This document shows, piece after piece, positions 1 to 5,796 of a stretch of 7,045 nucleotides of DNA. This DNA comes from an uncultured Clostridia bacterium. Its GTDB lineage: Bacteria; Bacillota; Clostridia; Christensenellales; Pumilibacteraceae. A program made the translations under genes and the position numbers. The notes below the pieces were generated by a model, which was given only the letters and a program-made list of their open reading frames with translations, was not told where the DNA came from and did no database searches. The first letter of the stretch is position 1, and each line of letters begins with the position of its first letter. The stretch covers positions 1 through 7,045 of the forward strand of contig CAKQVV010000081.1 of assembly GCA_934277845.1 (NCBI GenBank). Reading direction: 5' to 3'.

Positions 1-370
1 CTTTGCCGTCCGCGATCGAAATGTTATCGCCCTCGAACGTATAGGTTATCTCGCCTTTACCTTCGTCTTTGGTGAAGGTCGCTTTGATGTCGGCGGTTTC
101 GCCGTCTTCGAGCGTGATATTCCCGATCGTAAGCGTGCCGTAGTCTATCGCCTTTACCGTGACGGTGAACGTTGTTTCGTGGTGAGCGGTTTTCGCCGTG
201 ACGGTGGTTGTCGTGTCGGGTTTGAGCGCGGTGACTTTGCCGTCCGCGATCGAAATGTTATCGCCCTCGAACGTATAGGTTATCTCGCCCTTGCCTTCTT
301 CCTTTGAGAAGATCGGATTGATGCCGGCGGTTTCGCCGTCTTCGAGCGTGATATTCCCGATCGCGAGCGT
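1..370. repeat. Tandem 234-bp coding repeat (Ig-like modules)
   Basis: Positions 1-55 are identical base for base to positions 235-289, and similarity continues with substitutions to about 136 and 370 respectively. The period is 234 bp, or 78 codons, so copies stay in frame. Identity this high at DNA level suggests recent duplication or recombination between modules. More copies may lie beyond the left edge. Confidence 0.9.
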
Positions 371-475
371 GCCGTAGTCGATTTGCGGCGTTTCGGTTTC
401 GCCGCAAGCCGCTACAAACGGACAGCATGCGAAAATAAGTAACGCCGCGAGCAGATACTTGATTCTACTTTTCAT
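1..475 (-). CDS. Ig-like repeat lipoprotein (incomplete, C-terminus beyond window)
   Basis: About 158 codons are visible and the reading frame runs off the left edge. The N-terminus (MKSRIKYLLAALLIF...) has basic residues, a hydrophobic stretch, then a lipobox VAAC with Cys24, so the protein is predicted to be exported, lipidated and anchored on the outer face of the membrane. After a short GETETPQ linker come tandem 78-residue repeats starting IDYGTL.IGNITLEDGETA, with GEITYTFEGDNISIADGKV in the middle and ending TTTVTAKT..ETTFTVTVKA. The VTALKPDTTTTVTAK pattern resembles bacterial Ig-like (BIG2-type) domains, which usually act as surface spacers or adhesion modules. The second repeat is cut by the window edge. 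The ATG at 475 is chosen because AAGGAG lies 6 nt upstream; the ATG at 478 is only 3 nt away. It has its own promoter. The ligand or role of any C-terminal domain cannot be seen. Confidence 0.85.
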   Translation of the reverse strand, partial: MKSRIKYLLAALLIFACCPFVAACGETETPQIDYGTLAIGNITLEDGETAGINPIFSKEEGKGEITYTFEGDNISIADGKVTALKPDTTTTVTAKTAHHETTFTVTVKAIDYGTLTIGNITLEDGETADIKATFTKDEGKGEITYTFEGDNISIADGK

Positions 476-481
476 CATAAT

Positions 482-487
482 CTCCTT
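482..487 (-). promoter_or_regulatory. Ribosome binding site deciding the start at 475
   Basis: AAGGAG on the minus strand precedes two consecutive ATG codons. The spacing is 3 nt to the ATG at 478 and 6 nt to the ATG at 475, so the second ATG is favoured. The protein differs by one Met only. Confidence 0.7.
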
Positions 488-595
488 GAAAATTATTAGT
501 TTTGCTTTGCGGAAAAGACGAAATTACATATTTCGCATATCATTTTGCCCGTCGGTTTCCGTATTGCCAAGGCTGATTCAGCCGTTACTATATTT

Positions 596-624
596 AGTAT
601 AACACAAGACAAGTAGAAAAGCAA
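596..624 (-). promoter_or_regulatory. Promoter of the Ig-like lipoprotein gene
   Basis: On the minus strand, TATACT (596-601) is preceded by TGT, giving an extended -10 (TGnTATACT). TTGCTT (619-624) lies 17 nt upstream as a weak -35. Transcription would begin near 589 and leave a leader of about 110 nt before the ATG at 475. Near its start the leader holds a small hairpin, GGCTG-ATT-CAGCC (571-583). An 8-bp dyad, AAAAGCAA (617-624) and TTGCTTTT (633-640), covers the -35 box. Confidence 0.65.
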
Positions 625-737
625 AAAAATTATTGCTTTTTTCTATATGATTATTGACTTTTTTCGCCTCTGCCGAAGGATAGTCGGCCTGCGAAGAAAC
701 GTCGGAACAAAATAAAACGAAACCTTTACGTCATTAA

Positions 738-903
738 CCGTCATTCAGAGGAGTAAGGCATTGCCTCGACTGTCAAGAGGCTATGCCGATACGACGTGGA
801 ATCCCCCTCTTCAAGAACGTTATTAACCTATTTTTATAAGGTCGATTATTCGCTCCATGCAGGGGATTCCACGCGTGGCGTGCCGCCCCGCTCTGAATGA
901 CGG
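738..903. repeat. Palindromic MITE-like element
   Basis: The outer arms are a perfect 13-bp inverted repeat: CCGTCATTCAGAG (738-750) and CTCTGAATGACGG (891-903). The inner arms are a second perfect inverted repeat, CGTGGAATCCCC (795-806) and GGGGATTCCACG (862-873), nested in the right order, so one strand could fold into a long interrupted hairpin. Between the two left arms is a separate stem-loop (757-787: GGCAT..CCTC / GAGG..ATGCC). The right half carries CACGC-GTG-GCGTG (870-882). No transposase is present. From memory, CGTCATTC-ended palindromes followed by GGAATCCCC are dispersed repeats in gut Clostridia; the family assignment is inference. Confidence 0.75.
757..787 (+). repeat. Stem-loop inside the left arm of the palindromic element
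   Basis: GGCAT (757-761) pairs with ATGCC (783-787) and CCTC (764-767) with GAGG (777-780), with a 2-nt mismatch between and a 9-nt loop. It is not followed by a T-run, so it is not a typical terminator. It has no counterpart in the right arms, which carry other hairpins at the same relative place. Confidence 0.6.
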
Positions 904-1116
904 GGGAACGGGAAGTGCACGTTATGATTTTATCAGACCTATTTATAGGATTATTACTCGCTCCATGCGGGGGGATTCCACGCGTGGCGTGCCGCCTCGC
1001 TCTGAATGACGGGGGAAACGGGAATTGCGCGTTATAATTATATCTGACCTATTTATAGGATTATTATTCGCTCCATGCAGGGGATTCCACGCGCGTAAAA
1101 CGCGCTCTGAATGACG
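817..1116. repeat. Three tandem copies of the right half of the palindromic element
   Basis: Units start at ACGTTA (817), ACGTTA (919) and GCGTTA (1029). Each has an AT-rich segment with ACCTATTT..TA, then CGCTCCATGC (851, 959, 1069; spacing 108 and 110), GGGGATTCCACGCG, and the end motif CGCTCTGAATGACG. Copies 1 and 2 share TGGCGTGCCGCC between the last two motifs. Copy 3 instead has a different hairpin, GCGCGT-AAA-ACGCGC (1091-1105). Units are too long and their contents too uniform for a CRISPR array. Origin by repeated insertion or slippage of one half-element is inferred. Confidence 0.85.
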
Positions 1117-1247
1117 AGGTGGAACGAAAAAGAAACGTTTTTATCCCATCATCAGCCACTTCGTGACAACTTCCCCCGAGCGGGAAAACCGAGAATAATG
1201 CTGCTTGTAATTAAATTTGAAAAGTTCGCTTTTACAACGACAGCAGA

Positions 1248-1282
1248 AAAACGAGCGGACGCGGGTTGCGTTCGCTCGTTTT
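1248..1282 (-). terminator. Intrinsic terminator of the guaB operon
   Basis: AAAACGAGCG (1248-1257) pairs perfectly with CGCTCGTTTT (1273-1282). The stem extends inward through GACGC (1258-1262) and GCGTT (1268-1272) with one G-T pair, giving about 15 bp closed by a 5-nt loop. On the minus strand the hairpin ends in TTTTT and lies 38 nt beyond the phosphatase stop codon. The A and T flanks also make it terminator-like on the plus strand. Confidence 0.9.
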
Positions 1283-1320
1283 GCGAAATTCACTGCTCTG
1301 AAAGAGTAATTTATATTTCT

Positions 1321-2079
1321 TTATTTAACAAGTACGGACTTCAAATACTCGTAAGTTTTCGGACTGGCGGCGATTATACCGCTCGGGCGGTCAAACGGAA
1401 GCGGCGCGCCCGTCCAGTCGCAAAGATACCCGCCCGCTTCTTCCAGTATTACGGACGCGGCGGCGTAGTCCCACGGCTTGATTACCTTTTCAAAATAGCC
1501 GTTTATTCTGCCGGCGGCGATAAAGCAGATCGCGAGCGCGGACGAGCAGATTCTGCGAAGGTCAAGACAGTGCAGAAACACTTCTTTTGCGATCGCGAAC
1601 GCTTCGTCGGCATCGTGTTTTCTCGTGGATCCCGCGCCGAACTCGATAATGCTGTCGTGCGGCACACGGTCGTTTACTGTGATTCTCTTGCCGTTAAGGA
1701 ACGCACCCTCGCCGCGTACCGCGGTGAAAGTTTCGTCGGAATACGGGTTGTAAACCACGCCGAAAACCGTTCTTCCGCCGTCGCAAAGCCCCAGCGAAAT
1801 ACTGCTCATTTTATAGTCGTATACAAGGTTGGTCGTGCCGTCGACGGGATCGAGAATCCAGCGGCGCGGCGCAAGTTTGCCCGGCTCCTCTTCTTCGCTC
1901 ATGAACCCGATGCCGGGCGCGATTTCGTGCAGTTTCTCTTTGAGATACTCGCTGATCGAAAGGTCGACACCGGTAACGAAATCGGCTTCTCCTTTCATCT
2001 TCACTTCGTGGCTGAGATCGTCCTGAAGCACGAATTTTTTTGCGCTTTTAACGATTTCTACAATCTTACGATAATCCAT
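1321..2079 (-). CDS. suhB: Inositol monophosphatase family protein
   Basis: A 252-residue protein, close to the usual length of the Mg-dependent, lithium-sensitive phosphatase family (IMPase, SuhB, CysQ). Visible motifs are the metal-binding acidic run SEEEE (61-65), the signature WILDPVDGTTN (74-84; Asp77 and Asp80 expected to bind metal) and the second signature KPWDYAAASVILEEAGG beginning at Lys201 (Asp204). GEADFVTGVD (30-39) matches the N-terminal substrate-binding region. The fold is complete and no key residue is missing. Family members hydrolyse inositol monophosphates, fructose bisphosphate, PAP or NADP, and sequence alone does not decide which; the symbol is given by family only. 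AAAGGAGG lies 7 nt before the ATG, and the upstream stop is 15 nt away, so it is the last gene of the operon. A terminator follows. Confidence 0.9.
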   Translation of the reverse strand: MDYRKIVEIVKSAKKFVLQDDLSHEVKMKGEADFVTGVDLSISEYLKEKLHEIAPGIGFMSEEEEPGKLAPRRWILDPVDGTTNLVYDYKMSSISLGLCDGGRTVFGVVYNPYSDETFTAVRGEGAFLNGKRITVNDRVPHDSIIEFGAGSTRKHDADEAFAIAKEVFLHCLDLRRICSSALAICFIAAGRINGYFEKVIKPWDYAAASVILEEAGGYLCDWTGAPLPFDRPSGIIAASPKTYEYLKSVLVK

Positions 2080-2094
2080 AATGCAGCCTCCTTT

Positions 2095-3135
2095 CTAGTC
2101 CTCGTCGTCAAAATATTTGAGAACGTATCTGTCGCGGGCTTCGCGGTTTTTAAACACGCTGATATTACATTCCTTGCCGTCGCGATCTTCCGTCACCGCG
2201 TCCTGCGAAGTGCCGTGCATAAAACATTCTCCGTCATCGCCGTCGCATATTACGAAACGATGTATGCCGTCGCGGGTGCCGGGCTTGATTATGCGCTCGC
2301 CCTTGTTGTCGATATCGGTCTTTCGCGCCGAATATATGCCCTGAAGCGTCTTTGCGACCGGATCGAGAACGTAATCGCCGTTCCACACCGTGTACTTGGT
2401 TTCGTTGACGGATATTTTGCCGTCGTCGATCTTGCCCTTGTAATTCTTGCCCTCGAAGTGCAGGTTATAACCGCCGCCGTCACTGCAAGTCACCGCGAGT
2501 TCGCCCACGCGCAGGTACCCGGGCTGGGTGGAGCAAAAGTGGCAATGATAGTAGGTGGCGAGCGGCAACGTTTCTTCGATTTCGGTCACGGAAACGTCGC
2601 GGATCCAGCCTGCGACGTTCGGATCGCGGCGGATCGTGTTGAGAAATTTGCCGATAACGTCGGAAAATTCCGTTTCCGTGTTGACGGTGGTGATCATTTC
2701 TTTCGCTATCGAACGGGCAAAACGCACCTGATCGCGGGTATCCGCCGCGCTCTGGTCGGGACAAAGCGCAATCACTTCGTCGTCGGTCATATCGTCGCGG
2801 TAGTTTTTCAGCAAAGTTTCGAGCGGCGCAAACCGCACGATAAGCATTTTCTGATTGTTTTCCAGCGCGTAGTCGAATTCTTTTTCCGTCCAGCTCTTGT
2901 TGTCGCCGCGCTCGTCGCGGCTGCCGTAGCGCGTACCCATAAGAAGTATGAACACGTCCGAGTCGTCGATAAGTTCGCAGATGTCGCGGAATCCGTCCGT
3001 CGAGCCGATGACGAAATGTTCCATCGAAACCGGGAACACGTTCGCGTCGAGTAATTTCTTGATCGCGATCGAACGTTCTTCTTTCAGTCCGGAATAGTTC
3101 GACGACAAAAACGCCGTGTATAGTTTTTTTCTCAT
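2095..3135 (-). CDS. DUF4062 domain protein with novel C-terminal half
   Basis: A 346-residue protein. Residues 1-110 match the DUF4062 pattern I know: KKLYTAFLSSNYSGLKEER (3-21), FPVSME (34-39), a predicted strand VFILLMGTRYGS (61-72) and SWTEKEFDYALE (81-92). DUF4062 has been grouped with TIR-like and deoxyribosyltransferase-like folds, whose members often bind or cleave nucleotides or NAD and are common in signalling and defence proteins. Glu84 and Glu86 are candidate functional residues, by inference only. Residues 110-180 look helical. Residues 185-346 look beta-rich with HCHFC (197-201), Cys217, Cys297, Cys304 and Cys323, possibly metal-binding, and resemble nothing I recognise. No NACHT, TPR or membrane segment is present, unlike many DUF4062 proteins. 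The ribosome site is a modest AGAGGG about 9 nt from the ATG. It lies between guaB and the phosphatase gene; function unknown. Confidence 0.8.
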   Translation of the reverse strand: MRKKLYTAFLSSNYSGLKEERSIAIKKLLDANVFPVSMEHFVIGSTDGFRDICELIDDSDVFILLMGTRYGSRDERGDNKSWTEKEFDYALENNQKMLIVRFAPLETLLKNYRDDMTDDEVIALCPDQSAADTRDQVRFARSIAKEMITTVNTETEFSDVIGKFLNTIRRDPNVAGWIRDVSVTEIEETLPLATYYHCHFCSTQPGYLRVGELAVTCSDGGGYNLHFEGKNYKGKIDDGKISVNETKYTVWNGDYVLDPVAKTLQGIYSARKTDIDNKGERIIKPGTRDGIHRFVICDGDDGECFMHGTSQDAVTEDRDGKECNISVFKNREARDRYVLKYFDDED

Positions 3136-3161
3136 TGTTTTCTTCCCTCTTTATACGAACT

Positions 3162-3189
3162 TAAGCCGCGCTTTTGATCACACGGCTTA
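3162..3189 (-). other. Intercistronic hairpin between guaB and the DUF4062 gene
   Basis: TAAGCCGCGC (3162-3171) and ACACGGCTTA (3180-3189) form a 10-bp stem with two G-U pairs in the minus-strand RNA, around an 8-nt loop. It lies 18 nt beyond the guaB stop codon and 26 nt before the DUF4062 start. No T-run follows on the minus strand, so it is unlikely to be a full terminator. It may protect the guaB message end or mark a processing site (inference). Confidence 0.6.
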
Positions 3190-3207
3190 GGCGATACTTG
3201 ACAAACG

Positions 3208-4662
3208 TCAGTTCTTCGACGAATAGTTCGGGCTTTCCTTGGTGATGGAAATATCGTGCGGGTGGCTTTCGATAAGCGACGCGTTGGTTATGCGCACGAA
3301 TCTGCCGTTGTTGCGAAGGTCGGCGATAGTCGGTTGTCCGCAGTAACCCATCCCCGAGCGCAACCCGCCCATAAGCTGGAATACGATCTCGGAAAGCGAT
3401 CCGCGATAAGGAACTCTGCCCTCGACGCCCTCGGGGACGAGTTTTTTCGCGTCGGACTGGAAGTATCTGTCCTTGCTGCCGAGAGCCATCGCGCCCAGCG
3501 AACCCATGCCGCGATAGGACTTGAAACTTCTGCCCTGATAGATTTCGAGTTCTCCGGGGCTTTCCTCGGTGCCGGCGAACAGCGAGCCGATCATGCAGGC
3601 GTGCGCACCGGCGGCGATCGCCTTGGTAATATCGCCGCTGTACTTGATGCCGCCGTCGGCGATAATGGTCTTGCCGTACTTGTCCGCGACTTCGCCGCAA
3701 TCCATGATCGCGGTGATCTGCGGAACGCCGATACCCGCCACTATTCTGGTGGTGCAGATCGAGCCCGGTCCGATACCGACCTTGACTACGTCCGCGCCGC
3801 GCTTGAAGAGTGCTTCGGCGGCTTCGGCGGTTGCGACGTTGCCGGCGACTATCGTTACGTCGGGGCAAGCCTCGCGAACTTTCTCGACGGCGTTCATGAC
3901 ACCGACGTTGTGACCGTGCGCGGTGTCGATGACGAGGCAGTCTACCCGGGCATCGACGAGTGCTTTCGCGCGGTCGAGATAACCGTTGCCGTTGCTGATT
4001 GCGGCACCGACGAGCAATCTGCCGTTCTTGTCGCGCGCGGAATTCGGGTACTGAATCGCCTTTTCGATGTCTTTTATCGTGATAAGCCCTTTGAGCATGC
4101 CGTCCTTGTCGACGATGGGCAGTTTTTCGATACGGTGCTTGCCGAGAATCTTTTGCGCTTCGGCGAGCGTGGTTCCGACGGGTGCGGTGACGAGGTTGTC
4201 CTTTGTCATGACGTTTCTGATGGGCTGGTTAAAATCGGTTTCAAATCTGAGATCGCGGTTTGTCAATATGCCGACCAGTTTGCCTTTCACTGTGATCGGA
4301 ACGCCGCTGATCCGGTATTTGTTCATCAGCGCAAGCGCGTCGGAAAGCAGGCAGTCGGGACCGAGGAAGAACGGATCGGTGATTACGCCGTGTTCGCTTC
4401 TCTTTACCTTGTCGATGTTCTCCGCCTGGGCTTCGATGGGCATGTTCTTGTGAATAATGCCCATGCCGCCCTCACGCGCGATCGCGATTGCGAGGCGGGA
4501 CTCGGTGACGGTGTCCATCGCCGCGCTGAGAAGCGGAATGTTGAGTTTGATCTTGTCCGAAAGACGAGTCGAAAGGTCGACGTCTTTGGGGATAACGTGC
4601 GACTCGCCCGGAATGAGCAACACGTCGTCGAACGTAAGTCCTTCTTTTACGATTTTGTTCAT
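3208..4662 (-). CDS. guaB: Inosine-5'-monophosphate dehydrogenase
   Basis: A 484-residue protein of normal IMPDH length, complete at both ends. It oxidises IMP to XMP with NAD+ in the cytoplasm, the first committed step to guanine nucleotides. The N-terminal GLTFDDVLLIPGES (8-21) and LSAAMDTVTES (45-55) begin the barrel. Two CBS domains, roughly 93-150 and 152-205, are inserted and normally bind adenine or guanine nucleotides for control. GIGPGSICTTR (296-306) holds catalytic Cys303. IADGGIKYSGD (334-344) is the phosphate-binding segment and EGVEGRVPYRG (411-421) the mobile flap. CAGGAG lies 7 nt before the ATG and the preceding gene stops 18 nt upstream, so it is the second gene of the operon. 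No purine riboswitch-like structure was recognised in the short operon leader. Confidence 0.98.
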   Translation of the reverse strand: MNKIVKEGLTFDDVLLIPGESHVIPKDVDLSTRLSDKIKLNIPLLSAAMDTVTESRLAIAIAREGGMGIIHKNMPIEAQAENIDKVKRSEHGVITDPFFLGPDCLLSDALALMNKYRISGVPITVKGKLVGILTNRDLRFETDFNQPIRNVMTKDNLVTAPVGTTLAEAQKILGKHRIEKLPIVDKDGMLKGLITIKDIEKAIQYPNSARDKNGRLLVGAAISNGNGYLDRAKALVDARVDCLVIDTAHGHNVGVMNAVEKVREACPDVTIVAGNVATAEAAEALFKRGADVVKVGIGPGSICTTRIVAGIGVPQITAIMDCGEVADKYGKTIIADGGIKYSGDITKAIAAGAHACMIGSLFAGTEESPGELEIYQGRSFKSYRGMGSLGAMALGSKDRYFQSDAKKLVPEGVEGRVPYRGSLSEIVFQLMGGLRSGMGYCGQPTIADLRNNGRFVRITNASLIESHPHDISITKESPNYSSKN

Positions 4663-4680
4663 ATTCTGACTCCTGAAAGA

Positions 4681-5574
4681 TTATTTGCAATAGTTTTTAA
4701 GCAGCACGTTGTAGTATAGTTCGTTTATAGCGGTCTGCGTTCCGCCGAAAGTCACGGTTTCGACCGCCGCTTTTTCCGCGCCCGTCACGAATCCGCCGGA
4801 TATAAGCCGCTGGGCGTACTTCTGATAAGCCTTGATTTCGTACAGCGACCTGAGCGAAGGCGCGTCGCCGTCCGTCCCCGCCAGTGCCTTTATAAGGTAC
4901 GATTTCGCCGCCGCGGTGACGGCTTTTTCGTCGAACGGCAAGGGTTTACCGGCTTTTTTACATTCTTCCGCGACCACCGCCGCGCCGTTGATAAGCGGTG
5001 TCGCATAGCGGTAGTTATTCTCCGAATCGACGCACGCCGTTATCGCGGACGCGAGATCGGAGTATTTCACGGGCTTGCCGAAATAAGAAACGGACTCGTT
5101 GCCCGTGATAAATCGCGCGCGTGTGTTCTCGCCCGATATGTAGTCGGCGTAACTGTACAGGTTGGGACGCATGGTTTTGTCAGCGTTTTTGACGTTGTAC
5201 TCGTCGATGAGCGGTATGCGCGCCGTACACCCGGAATCGGCGAAAAACGCCTCGGTGTCGCGTTTTACCGCCTCGGCGTAACCCGTCGGGTTTTCGCTCA
5301 TGAGCGCGATCGAATAGTTGACGCACGATATGCGCGCGTTCACGCCGGCGTCGCCCCCGTAAATCTTTGCCGCCGAAAAAGCGCAGTCGTAGGCGCGCGG
5401 CGTGTTGCCGAGGTCGGCATAGACGTTCATCGCGGCGAGCGGAAACGCCGCCCTTATCACCGTAAGCAAAAGCGCAAGGAAAGCGAGCAACCAGTACAAA
5501 GTCCTGATTGCGGTAGAGGCGATCACTTGCGACTCGCTTTTCTCTGCGATTTGTTTTTCTTCGGTTTGCGTCAT
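4681..5574 (-). CDS. Single-pass membrane protein of unknown function
   Basis: A 297-residue protein from the chosen ATG. The first 20 residues are polar (MTQTEEKQIAEKSESQ), followed by one strong membrane segment at about 25-47 (LYWLLAFLALLLTVI within it), so the remaining 250 residues are probably outside the cell. The outer part is alanine-rich, looks mostly helical (for example TPRAYDCAFSAAKIYG) and has several Cys residues. I recognise no family; a TPR-like helical repeat fold is possible but unproven. The frame also opens at a TTG (5604), but the ATG at 5574 has GAGG 4 nt upstream and gives a normal membrane-protein start. It is the first gene of the guaB operon, 18 nt before guaB, with a promoter about 60 nt upstream. 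Co-transcription with guaB may be shared growth control rather than shared function. Confidence 0.8.
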   Translation of the reverse strand: MTQTEEKQIAEKSESQVIASTAIRTLYWLLAFLALLLTVIRAAFPLAAMNVYADLGNTPRAYDCAFSAAKIYGGDAGVNARISCVNYSIALMSENPTGYAEAVKRDTEAFFADSGCTARIPLIDEYNVKNADKTMRPNLYSYADYISGENTRARFITGNESVSYFGKPVKYSDLASAITACVDSENNYRYATPLINGAAVVAEECKKAGKPLPFDEKAVTAAAKSYLIKALAGTDGDAPSLRSLYEIKAYQKYAQRLISGGFVTGAEKAAVETVTFGGTQTAINELYYNVLLKNYCK

Positions 5575-5578
5575 AATA

Positions 5579-5582
5579 CCTC
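5579..5582 (-). promoter_or_regulatory. Ribosome binding site deciding the start at 5574
   Basis: GAGG on the minus strand lies 4 nt before the ATG at 5574. The in-frame TTG at 5604 has only a poor GGGA upstream, so the ATG is preferred. Confidence 0.55.
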
Positions 5583-5636
5583 GGGCGATCCCGCCGTACA
5601 ACAAGTCCCGTTCCGACCGAAACTATATTTTCTAAA

Positions 5637-5665
5637 ATTATATCACAAATTACGAAAAAGAGAAA
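5637..5665 (-). promoter_or_regulatory. Promoter of the guaB operon
   Basis: A perfect TATAAT (-10, at 5637-5642 read on the minus strand) is preceded by TGA (5643-5645), giving an extended -10. The -35 about 17 nt upstream (TTTCTC) is poor, as is common with extended -10 sites. The predicted start near 5630 leaves a leader of about 56 nt. The surrounding AT-rich stretch contrasts with the GC-richer coding sequence. Confidence 0.7.
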
Positions 5666-5740
5666 TGGTTTTGAACGACTTTCCCGAATTTTTTTATAAT
5701 TTTCACGCTTTTTTGCATTATTCTTTATTTACGTAAAGAG

Positions 5741-5767
5741 AAAACGCGCCGCGGTTGTCCGGGCGCG
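5741..5767 (-). terminator. Intrinsic terminator of the lipoprotein gene
   Basis: On the minus strand CGCGCC (5762-5767) pairs with GGCGCG (5745-5750), and CGG with CCG further in past a single bulged C, closing a 4-nt ACAA loop. TTTT and a pyrimidine-rich TTTTCTCTTT follow. It lies 30 nt beyond the stop codon at 5797 and separates this gene from the guaB operon promoter. Confidence 0.85.
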
Positions 5768-5796
5768 CGAGATGAAAGCGCATTGCCGCGCCGCGA

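Larger units (their letters stand above)
479..1247. other. Long intergenic region without genes
   Basis: No open frame with a credible ribosome site and family resemblance is seen here on either strand. It contains the promoter and leader of the Ig-like lipoprotein gene at 479-624, an AT-rich dyad at 617-640, a small imperfect hairpin GCCGA-AGGATAG-TCGGC at 672-688, and the palindromic repeat cluster from 738 to about 1116. Nothing recognisable is seen in 1117-1247. Confidence 0.7.

Noticed and set aside
817..1116. CRISPR array
   Set aside because: Units are 102-110 bp and similar throughout, with no short repeat separated by unique spacers and no cas genes.
1111..3054. Plus-strand open frame of 647 codons opposite the phosphatase and DUF4062 genes
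   Set aside because: It starts inside the palindromic repeat, has no ribosome site, resembles no family and lies antisense to two genes with clear family motifs and good starts.
2095..3135. Complete TIR-type antiphage system
   Set aside because: Only a DUF4062 domain is present; no NACHT, sensor, cyclase or nuclease partner is seen and the neighbours are metabolic.
3161..3868. Arg-rich minus-strand frame overlapping guaB
   Set aside because: It is an alternative frame of guaB whose Arg- and Gly-rich composition is typical of a shadow.
3256..4719. Plus-strand open frame of 487 codons opposite guaB
   Set aside because: It is an antisense shadow of a well-conserved IMP dehydrogenase; its translation is low-complexity and has no recognisable motif.
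5575..5604. TTG start 10 codons upstream for the membrane protein
   Set aside because: The ribosome site there is poor, while the ATG at 5574 has GAGG upstream and gives a typical polar N-terminus before the membrane segment.
5575..5630. Purine or guanine riboswitch before the guaB operon
   Set aside because: The leader is only about 56 nt and no three-way-junction or conserved core was recognised.
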